A DNA stretch of 64,000 nt, taken from Halichondria panicea (Eukaryota; Porifera; Demospongiae; Suberitida; Halichondriidae). The notes beneath the pieces are model-generated. The model made no database searches and was not told where the DNA came from. It worked only from the letters and a program-made list of their open reading frames with translations. Of the stretch, positions 1-10,100 are shown piece by piece; within the stretch, counting starts at the first letter, position 1; every line of letters begins with the position of its first letter. The translations under genes were made by a program, and so were the position numbers. Location of the stretch: NCBI RefSeq assembly GCF_963675165.1, contig NC_087384.1:6007182-6071181 (forward strand). Reading direction: 5' to 3'.

Positions 1-14
1 ACTGCAAGCTTAAC

Positions 15-530
15 ATGGAAACTATGGTTGGCATAGCAATAGCAATAGTAGTAATAATAATTATAGCACTATTGCTATTAGTATACTATAAACCTCGGGA
101 GACAAAGACAGACACTACAACCAAGAAAAGCAGTTTTGACAAGTTAAACGAACGTATAGATGCTGCACAGAAGAAGATTCTTGAAGGGAAAGACCCACAA
201 GTTAAGCAGGGTAACACTATAAGCTACGATCACACTAATGTAATAATGGGACAAGAAAGAACACACGTCATGCAAGCTCTGGATAACGCTATCGGAAAGT
301 TCCTACAGAATATGACATGGGAAACTGAACAAACGCAAAGATCGATCCGGAACTCAGTTCAAGACGCAAGAACACAGTTTGAGATGAGACAGAATGAGAG
401 CCGCAACGCTGTGGCTGAATGCTCTGGTGAAGTTGTCGAGAAGGTTGCCACAGGAGAAGTCGAAGATGATATTTCGAGCGTGAAAGTACGAGTGTGCAAG
501 TGGTTCATCAGCTGTGACAGTCGTACATAA
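15..530 (+). CDS. Single-pass membrane protein, 171 aa (copy 1)
   Basis: I do not recognise the family. The single-exon frame opens with Met, then a strongly hydrophobic segment at about residues 5-25 (Val/Ile/Ala/Leu rich), followed by Tyr-Tyr-Lys-Pro, which looks like an uncleaved N-terminal membrane anchor. The rest is polar and helical-looking: a Lys/Asp/Glu-rich linker at about 30-70, then a likely coiled coil at about 85-145. Cysteines occur near the C-terminus. The right-hand copy (25,185-25,700) differs by only a few residues, mostly in the anchor region. In that copy the gene lies inside an intron of BCAS3 on the opposite strand; here the same arrangement is presumably cut by the window edge. 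Function is unknown. Confidence 0.6.
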   Translation: METMVGIAIAIVVIIIIALLLLVYYKPRETKTDTTTKKSSFDKLNERIDAAQKKILEGKDPQVKQGNTISYDHTNVIMGQERTHVMQALDNAIGKFLQNMTWETEQTQRSIRNSVQDARTQFEMRQNESRNAVAECSGEVVEKVATGEVEDDISSVKVRVCKWFISCDSRT

Positions 531-988
531 CCATAACTTAATTAAAGACTTACATAATAATTAAGGATTAATATACATGTACTGTTTTAACTACATGTAT
601 AGTACGTACAAGTACAGCGTGTGTTACGTAATAGATATAGTATGAAACAAGTGTTTTATGGAAATAATTATCCAGACACAAGCACGAGAGTGAGCTGCCT
701 GTACATTTATAGTGCATAAAAACAATACGAGGATTCTCATACTATCGCGACGACCCCTTACTGTATTATGCCTCGAAGCTACATGACCGTGTATAAGACA
801 CGGAAGGGACTGTATGATTTTTACTACACGCTTGTAACCTTGACAACGTAGTATACACGTACTCATGTAATGTGTGCTTGCAGTACATGCATTAGGTGTA
901 AATGCAACCATCAAAGGATTAATGGCAGGGTATAGATTATACAAGTATACCAAAAGAGTCAAATACCGGTACATGTAATAGTACGTAC
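531..988. other. Intronic stretch between nested gene and BCAS3 exon
   Basis: No convincing exon was seen. In the right-hand copy the matching sequence lies within the BCAS3 intron that hosts the membrane-protein gene. Minus-strand frames here are short, differ between copies and lack family resemblance. Confidence 0.5.
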
Positions 989-3900
989 CACTCCGCTGGT
1001 TGCCCCCCGGTAGAGGGTGTAGATATGGTGTATGGCAGTCTCGGAGGAGAGCCAGGGGTGGGGCAGGATGTGGAACACATGGAAACTGTTGCCCTCGGTA
1101 CTAGCCGAGACCAGGAGGGTACCACTGGAGGGAGGAGGGGGGGCAGCTTTGAAGTGATGTAAATATGATTATAATTATTGCTGTAACAGTAAACTTAATG
1201 TACATTATAAGCTTCCATCATCGCCTCTCCCATTATTTGGTGGTGTTTGTTTTAGACATGTTAGTAGTTCACTCCTTTGATCCTAACCGTCAACACAAAA
1301 GTAATCTCACTCGTAAGTATGACACACAAAAACATCCAAGGAAGCATCAGAGAGATGCTTTAATAAGTCAAAAATCCATAATCGCATTTTTTTACACTAG
1401 AAATACCAGAGGGACCTACAATAACATAGTACAGTGGTGTAATGTTGATTAAAGGAATACCTTGAGTTGAATACCAGAGGACCTACATTGTATGGTGTAA
1501 TGTTGATACCTTGAGTTGAATACCAGAGGAACTACATTGTACATGTACAGTGGTGTAATGTTGATACCTTGAGTTGAATGCCAGAGCAGCTATGTGTACA
1601 CAAGGTCCAGTGTGGGCCACAAAATGAGCTATCACTCCACCACTCTCACGATCCAGCTCCTGAACTTTGAACTGGAGGCAACAAAAATAGAGTGTAACGT
1701 GTAAAACAAAGTATCGATCGACCTGTAAACCATATATGGCTGTATTGTAGAACTCCCTATGATTAATTGGGGCCTCAAACTTAAGTATTGAAACACATAC
1801 TCCATTCTCCTTTCAGAGGAGTAAGGGCAAGGCTACACTGTACCAGAGTACTCACCTCTTGTGTGTGTGTCTTGATAGTGTCCAGTACTGTGATGATGTT
1901 GGCACTGGTGGAGTCAGTGGTCTATGGTGTATTGTTAGTCAGTTGGATAGTTACTTGTACACATGCACACACGCACGCATAAACTCAACTGTACGCACAG
2001 CACATGTGTATAGAGTGTACACTAGTGGTGTGTGCCGTTGCTATAGTGATCTAGTCACCTGTTGATGAGTGTGCTCTGGAGACTCAGTGGAGCTTGGCTG
2101 AGTCTTTCCAGTCAGTCCAGAGATAGTATCAGCTGAGAGAGAGATACAACAATGGATTAGCTATGTAGCAATAGCTAGCACTCTAACCCCCTTCTCCCAC
2201 ACTCTCTCTGGCTATTTTTCCCTTCCCCACTATCTCCCTGTACTGTGATGAAATGAATCTCACACGAACTGGATTGGTCTCAATAGCCCCTCCCCCTCCT
2301 CTTGATGTTTGCAATGACCCCTACACTGTACATGTAGTGTGCACTCACTGAGAGCTGAGATGCCCTTCTTGACGTTCTTGAGCACGGTGGTGGCCACGGA
2401 GGGGGGCGTGGCATCTGACATACCCCCCACACTCTGGTGCTTAGACGACAGCTGTATAAAACGTAGAAAACATTGAATTTGGTTACTTGGCGTTTATTAA
2501 AATGTAGCCATGTGTAATAATATTGTTGTACGGGTGTACCTTGGTTTCTGAGAAGGCCAACCATCTGGTTCCCAGGGCAACAGGGTTGCACGGATACCCC
2601 ACGGAAGGGTAGCTGTCTACAAATAGAGAGAGTGTGATCGTATGCGATAGGTGTTTTGAAGGACTTACTTCGTATGACGTATTTGTTGTCTAGTGAACCA
2701 GCGTCCAACACAACCATCCTCTTCTGGAACACAATCACCACCACTCTGGGGAAAGAGCAAGCATTAGTCTTAGGATATTGAAGCATCTGGCTATACTGTA
2801 TTGAGGCCTGTACAGTTAGTCTCAATAGACAGGTGGTCTCTTTAGGGAGGTCATTATGTGAGCATTGTAGGGACAGTACTGAGTGGTCTCAATAGAGAGG
2901 TGGTCTCAATGGTGTGAGCATTGTAGTCATGTGCTGATTCTATGGTACCTCACCTTCTGTTGCAGTGCACATCAACAATGGGTCTAGTCTTAAAGACAAA
3001 CTTCTTGACAGTGTTGTCTCCTCCATTGATCCTCAAAGAGAGCAGCTGCAGTGTGGAGTAGGCCACCGTACTACCACTGTTGTGTCTGCATGGAGGGTGT
3101 GTGTGTGTGAATAACATTAGCTCTATTTTCAAGAATTCAATCCTCTCACCTCCCCTTCTTGACAACGGCCATGATGGGTCTTGCCTCAGGGAACTTGTCT
3201 GGTGTGACGCCCTCGTAGCTCTGGGGGGTGGGCAGTAGCTTGGCAACTCTCGTAGTCTCCCCCTCACCACACACACAGTACACTTCACGAGCATCGCCAC
3301 CGGGCTGTGAGGGAGGTAACAGAAATTATTATTCTAAGAATTCACATGATTTAGTGGCAAGCAATGATTTTGTAGATGACTTGTGGTTCCATAATCTTCA
3401 AGGAAGTATCAAATTTACGTAATTATGATACATGGGCAGAGTAAAATGGAGAGGGATAAAACTGTATGCCAATAACCACATACTAACCATCTGGTGCGTC
3501 TATTACTTCACCCACCGTGACCGTCCATACTGCGAACCCGTTGGCCAAGCCCAGTATCAGCAGTAGGGGATTCCCCCTCACACCGTCACCTAGCGACGCG
3601 TCATTAATGTCACATGACTCAAACCGCACCCACAGCACACGCTCTCTCTTATCATCTTTAGGTCCAGATACTGCCTGTGAGGGTACAGAAAGATAGGTAT
3701 AATACCCCAAAAATTGTCAACCTATCGTAACAATAACGATTTATAACTTACTTGTTAATGTAATCATCAGTCATAGTCATACACAGTCATTTACAAGGTG
3801 CGTGCGTGTGACTTACCTGCGGTACATAGTCTTGTAGAAAACCAATCACATTTTTCATTGTGCTTTGATCACTGTGTATACGAAGAAAAAGGTTGAACTC

Positions 3901-4071
3901 ACACAATTTTAATATGAACCACTCTCCCAGTGACCCTCACCTGGCTGGCTCTGGACTGACTACATTTCCACGTCTGTAGGAATTCTTCTTTCCTCTCTCT
4001 GACTCGGAAGACATGGTGGCTTTTCTATTCTCTCTCTTGATAAAGCTCCCAAGGGGTTTCACCTTCTTCAT
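989..4071 (-). CDS. BCAS3: BCAS3 homologue, 5' half only (copy 1)
   Basis: Minus-strand exons match the N-terminal WD40/beta-propeller half of BCAS3, which in mammals works with PHAF1 at phagophores and in cytoskeletal/transcriptional roles. Exons in transcript order (window coordinates): 3941-4014 or -4071, 3817-3862, 3516-3674, 3150-3304, 2954-3085, 2669-2745, 2540-2616, 2349-2451, 2059-2132, 1856-1921, 1568-1671, 989-1124. All junction phases agree and no exon has an internal stop. Recognisable BCAS3 features are LWVRFE, a VWTVT strand end, VDVHCNR, NPVALGTRWLAF and HILPHPW. The remaining exons would lie left of the window, so this is a partial view rather than a proven truncation. Start choice is open between Met codons at 4071 and 4014. 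It is divergent from the Death-domain gene at 4176. Confidence 0.88.
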
Positions 4072-4175
4072 ACATGTATGCTGAGTCAGCGATTTCTTCA
4101 TAATTATGGGCCACGCCCAACTAGACGTAATTTAACCCGTAATTTTTTATTTATAAACAAACGTCAAGGTACAAG
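4072..4175. promoter_or_regulatory. Probable bidirectional promoter, BCAS3 / Death-domain gene
   Basis: Only about 104 bp separate the furthest upstream BCAS3 start (minus) from the Met of the Death-domain gene (plus). The interval holds a GC-box-like GGGCCACGCCCAA and an AT-rich TTATTTATAAAC block. It is almost identical in the right-hand unit (30,275-30,378). Copy 3 lacks it and has a different 5' end. Promoter activity is inferred from spacing and conservation. Confidence 0.55.
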
Positions 4176-7100
4176 ATGGCTACAACGAATTTTGATACTC
4201 TGAAACAGAAGACTGGGGTAACAGACACCCAGCTAGACCAAAGAATTGAAGAAGATAAATTGTGGAGCCTGGCTGGTCTACTTGGCAGCTATGAAAAGTT
4301 TGTTAGAAGCCCAGTGTTTGGTCTCAATAATGCAGATGTAGAGGATCTGAAGGATTGTGCCTCCAAGCATGGAAATCAACAAGCCATGTATGAAGCTTTA
4401 AGGAAATGGGAAAACGTCATCCGTGACTTCACTTATCGGTCGTTGTTGAAGATTTTGATTAGTCTTCGTGAAGGAGCTTTGGCTGACCAAGTTTGTAGAA
4501 TTTGTGAGTTTAATATTTAATATCTACTTTCTGTGTTTCATCATTTCTTGTACTCCAGTCATCCAGACACAAGCCAGTGAGCCGAATAAAGAAGACGCTG
4601 TGTCCTTGTCATCTGCACCAGGTTAGTATAGCTCAGTATGAAGTTAAAGTTCTCATGCATATAAAAGGCGAAACTGTTTCTGTTCACCATTTTAAGATTC
4701 TAGCCATACTTTTAGGCTTTGCTAAGCTTTATTGGAGCTTATAAACCCAGCTCAGGAGCAACAACCTTAGAATCTGGGATATAGCAGCTTCAGTGCCGGA
4801 TGGGGGTGCTAAATCTGGGACAGTCCCGGCCATTCCGGGACAGTTGCCTTGGCACCTATGTATTAATCAGTTATAATTATATGCCAGTTGCAACAATGTG
4901 ATGTTCTTATACAGCACTGGCTACTGGGCACACTGTAGGATCATCTTCTCATCCAGTGAGTGCAGTTCTTCAACGACAGATGGACAAATATCAGCTCACT
5001 ACAGCCCAAGTCGACCATGAAATCCAGCAAAAAGACATACCATATTTGGCTGCTTACTGTGACAATGTGGAGATCTATGACGATGAGATGGAATTACGAC
5101 GTAGCAAGCAAGATAATCACCTAGCCATGATCAAGTACTTGAAAATCTGGAAAAGTAAGAAACTCTCACAAGCAACATTCAGGGCCCTTCTGGAGATGCT
5201 AATAAAGCTGGAGAAAGAGGCGATTACTGACGAAGTCTGTCAGTATATAAAGGTGAGTGTTTGTGTGTACGTCAAGCTATTTTGAATGGCACCAAACCTT
5301 ATCAATTGTATGGATGCATTGTACGTATGTCTGTCTAGCCCGTACTACACCAGAGAATCTGCCAGGGTCAAAAGACTGTTTCGCATTTGACATTAAAGTA
5401 AACAAAATATAGCTAGTATGAAATTTTAAAAATCAATGATTACCCTCGACAAACAAGCTGTAAGCGCGGGTATGTTATGATCTTTGAGACGCTTTTGAAA
5501 CGCATTACTTCAAGCTATTGATGTGCTTTCAGGCAATTCTTAGAGTTAGCATTACGTGTGTTAATTACTAATGCATTTGAGTCGAAGAACCTCTGCTACT
5601 ACACACTGCAATCAACATTGAGGGTAGTCGGCATAAAGTATGGGCGTGGTTGAGCATTCCTTATAATTGGTTGACAATAGATATATGCAAAGCAGGAGCA
5701 CATTACAGAAGCAGCGTCTTACCTCGGGAATCGCATCTCGTGCAAGTTTGCAAAGTAATTGGATATGCTCCTCTTTTAGAATTTTCTGTAACTCACCAAT
5801 GACTGTCTCTTCCATGATGTACCAACATTCATCAAAGATCTAGCTATTCATTTTAACTCTTTCTGGCTCACCCTAGCTCTCCTGCTGCTGCAGTACATAT
5901 AAAATCCATTCATAATGATATTCACAGGCTGACCGCGGTCTGTAATATGTACACAGTACTTACACACTTTTCTTATAAGGCAATGCGGCGTTTAGGAAAA
6001 CACACGAGATGCAATTTCCGAACCCATGCGGAGTTAGATGCTCCTTCTGTAATGTGCTCCTGGAAAAGCATGCATATACCATAATGTAGGAAACACTCAT
6101 GCAACCCCTCAACGTTCTTTGTTGATTAGTTTAATTGTGACTGAAGTTTCATTCAATACAGGAAATTCCCACCACATTTGTTGGAGAGGGATCACTTCGA
6201 GAGATGTCCGTGGCACGAGGGCAGGAACACATTACTGAACAAGCAGTTCTGTCACCTACCACAGAAGTAGATGCCCTACTATCAAGCAATGGATTGATGT
6301 ACAAAGACGTGAATAGGGAGTGCAGGGATGACCATATATTAGAGATTTCACAGCAGCTGGAACAATGGGAGCTAGTAGCAACACGGCTGGGATTAACCCT
6401 AGCTGAGATTGGAGCCATCAAATATAACAATCGGAGTATAGACATGATGAGATATAACACTCTTAAGAAATGGAAATCTAAGGCTCTACTCAGTGGAACA
6501 GCTACGTATCGAGTTCTACTACAAGCTTTGTTGGCTCTTAGCTGCAATGACTTAGCAAACCAAGTGTGCTCACTACTCAAGGAATCACTACGGGAATCAC
6601 TACTCAAACAAAGGCAACAGAGGAGGATATTCGACGATGCTCTAAGAGATGGCGCAGTCACTGTGAAAATAACTAATGCTCTAATTCAAGGAGAAGCGGG
6701 TGTTGGAAAAACATGCACCAAGCGCATTCTTTGTGATCAGGGCCGTCCGAGCTCTAGAGATAGCACTCCTCTCGCCGATATTTCTGTTCATGTTAGAGAT
6801 GTAACTGATGTCAAAATCCATTCTCAAAACAACAAATGGACAGAAGTGAATGAGGAAAAACTGCAAGACATTGTTGGAACTATGATTTCGATAGTTTGTA
6901 AAAATCGTTCGTTAAAGACATCAATCGATCAACAGTGGCAACACCGGAAAAAAGTACATTTCATTCCAGCTGATGATCTAGCTGGCAAACAACTACCACA
7001 GCCACTACCGGAACGAACAGTACCGAACCTATCTCTGAATGATGATGAACCAGAAACATTGCCACGGGCTGAATTTGAGTCACTGATTGATAATCTTCGG

Positions 7101-10100
7101 GATAAAGTAGCTGATTCACACCATCCAGGATCACAAGATGCACGAGAAATTCTAGGCTCCAACTGGATCTATTTAATCGACAGTGGAGGCCAGCCTCACT
7201 TCCACAATCTTCTACCTCATTTTGTGCATGGCATTAGCATTGCTTTGTTTACTCTGAAGCTTTCAGAACGATTGGACTCTCATTCTATGGTTGAGTATTA
7301 CGAACATGGCAAACTGATTTCGACTCCATACCGATCACCTCTTACAACTATTGATACCCTCAAGTGTCTCGTCCGCTCAATGCAGTCTCATACTATCGAT
7401 GGCGAAAAACCTACTCTTGTCATTGTAGGTACCTTTTTGGACGAGATCGAGAAATGTTCTGAAACTGTACAGGAAAAGAATGAGCGACTACTTAAAATTC
7501 TTTCACTAGAATTTACAGACCAGCTTTTCTTTTATAATGAAGCTGAAAACAATTTAATATTTGCTCTGAATGGAAAGGATCCAGGTCCTCATGAAGAAAC
7601 AATCGCTAAATTGATAAGATCTGTCATCGAAACTTCTCCTTCTAAAGTTATCAAAATGCCTATTTGGTGGTACGTGCTGGAGATATCGTTAAAAGAAATG
7701 TCAAGTCGTCTGAACAGAAAAGTGTTGAGCAAGCAAGAGTGTCTGGAAGTCGCAAAGCAAATACATATCGAAGAAGATGCACTTGTAGAGGCTTTGAAAT
7801 TCTTTCATGAACAACACATTTTTCACTACTATGTAGACATATTGCCTAATGTTGTCTTCACTAGCCCTCAAGTTCTCCTGGACAAGCTGACAGAGTTGGT
7901 CAAGGAAGCATACGATAAAAGGATTAAATCAACAACCACTACTGAACAGGCTCAAGTTGCGAAAGGAAAATGGCAGAAATTTCAAAATAATGGAATCATA
8001 ACACTGGAGTTTGTTGAATACTTTTCAAAGCACTACGTGGAAGGATTGTTTTCTCCACCCGACCTCCTCAAAATATTCATGAATCTTCTCATTCTAACAC
8101 CATTTTCGCCTACTGATTTCGAAATAGATTTCACATCACGTACAGCTCAGTACTTCATGCCTTCACTTTTGGATATGCTTCCACAAGACAAATTAATGGA
8201 ATATCGTGTTGTGTCTGTTTTAGCGAGTCCGTTGTTACTTAGATTCCCTAATGGTTGGCCACGTGCAGGAGTGTTTTGTTGCCTTCAAGTTTATCTGATT
8301 CGTCAGTTGGGTTGGAAGCTTCTGCTTATTAGGGGAAAGCCGAAACTAATTGCTCAGAATTGTGTGATGTTGTCTCCTCCAGGCAGTAGTTGCCGGGTTA
8401 CTCTGATCGACTCTTTTTCGATTGTTGAAGTACATGTCGAGGGAGACAAAGATGTTTGTTCTGCAATGTGTCCGACAATTCGAAATCAAATTGATACCGG
8501 AATACGTGCTTCTTGTCAATTACTTCGATACAGTGAGGAGCAACTACAGTTAGCTTTCTTTTGTCCTTGTACACTTTCTTCTTCACCACATTCTGAGGAA
8601 GTTCCTCATTTCCATGCTGCAATACTCTTGGAGGACGGCAATCAAAGATGCACTTTTGATGAGAGTATCACATCGAGGGTCCAGTCTGAAGAAATGATCT
8701 GGCTCCAAAATACAGGTGTGTAAGCATTATAATTGTATCTGCATAATTATAACACATCGTCTATGCTAATTATACAACAATGTGTATTTATTTCATCTTC
8801 CTATACAGCACCGGCTACTGGGCACACTGTAGGATCATCTTCTCAACCAGCGGGGACAGTTTTTCAACAGCTGATGGACAAATATCAGCTCAGTACTACT
8901 GCCCAAGCCAGTGAGCCGAAAAAAGAAGATCCTTCGTCTTCGTCACCTCCACCAGGTGTAGTAAATCAGCGTTTCTGTTCAGTATTCTAGCCGTAGTTCC
9001 AGGCTTGCTAAGCTTTATTTGGAGCTTATAGTAACCAGCTCAACCTTAGAATTCGGGATATGGAAAGCAGCTTCAGTGCTGGACGGGGATGCTAAATTGG
9101 GACGTACGGTCCCAGCTACATGTACAGTATAATTATAGCCTATTATATACATGTGTATATGCCAGTTGCAACAATGTCATGTTCTTATACAGCACCGGCT
9201 ACTGGGCACACTGTAGGATCATCTGCCCAACCAGTGAGTGCACGGCTGATGGACAAATATCAGCTCAGTACTACTGCCCAAGCCAGTGAGCCGAAAAAAG
9301 AAGATCCTTTGTCTTCCTTGCCTCCACCAGTACCAGGTGTAGTAAATCAGCATGGATGCATAAAGCTTTTCTGTTTAACGTTTTAATATTCTAGCCATAG
9401 TTCCAAGCTTCCTAAGAGGAGCTTATAGTAACCCAGCTACATATATGAAAGGTGAATAGCAGTTTCAGTGCCATACGGGGGTGCTAAATTGGGACAGTCC
9501 CGGCTACATGTATGTATTAAATATCGTATAGCGTGAAATTTTCAAGGGGCTTAATTTTCGTTGTTTTCGTGGGTTAACAATCCTACATGAAAATGAATTC
9601 CACAAAAATTCACTATAAAATTATTGTGAAGGCATGGCTTTCGGTAAGCTGTCCAACCCACAAGAGTGCCTCGAAAATTTCGCGCTATACGGTATAGGGC
9701 CTATTGTATATATGCCAGTTGTAACAATGTCATGTTCTCATACAGCATTGGCTACTGGGCACACTTCTGCTCAACCAGTGAGTACAGTTCTTCAACAGCT
9801 GATGGACAAATATCAGCTCACTAATTCACAAGTCAACCATGAAATCCAGCAAAAAGATGTATCATATTTGGCTGCTTACTTTGATAATGTGGAGCTCTAT
9901 GTCGATGCGATGGAATTATCATCTAGCGAGCAAAGTGATGTTTTGTTAAAAAGATTGGACGGTAACCACCTAGCCATGATCAAGTGCTTGAAAATCTGGA
10001 AAAGTAAGAAGCTCTCACAAGCGACATTCAGGGCCCTTCTTGAGATGTTAGTAAAGCTGAAGAAAGGGGAGATTGCTGACAACGTCTGTCATTACATAAA

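Noticed and set aside
624-974. 116-aa minus-strand frame
   Set aside because: It lies in a BCAS3 intron, changes start and length in the duplicate and shows no conserved motif.
6149-6661. 170-codon minus-strand frame
   Set aside because: It overlaps the DD3 coding exon on the other strand and has no family resemblance; its near-copies at 32,408-32,917 and 36,953-37,489 exist only because the sense exons are conserved.
6690-7440. NACHT/NB-ARC (NLR-type) NTPase
   Set aside because: The P-loop alone would fit, but DSGGQ in the switch-II position, a G4-like GTFLDE and the following COR-like winged-helix pattern fit a ROC GTPase better.
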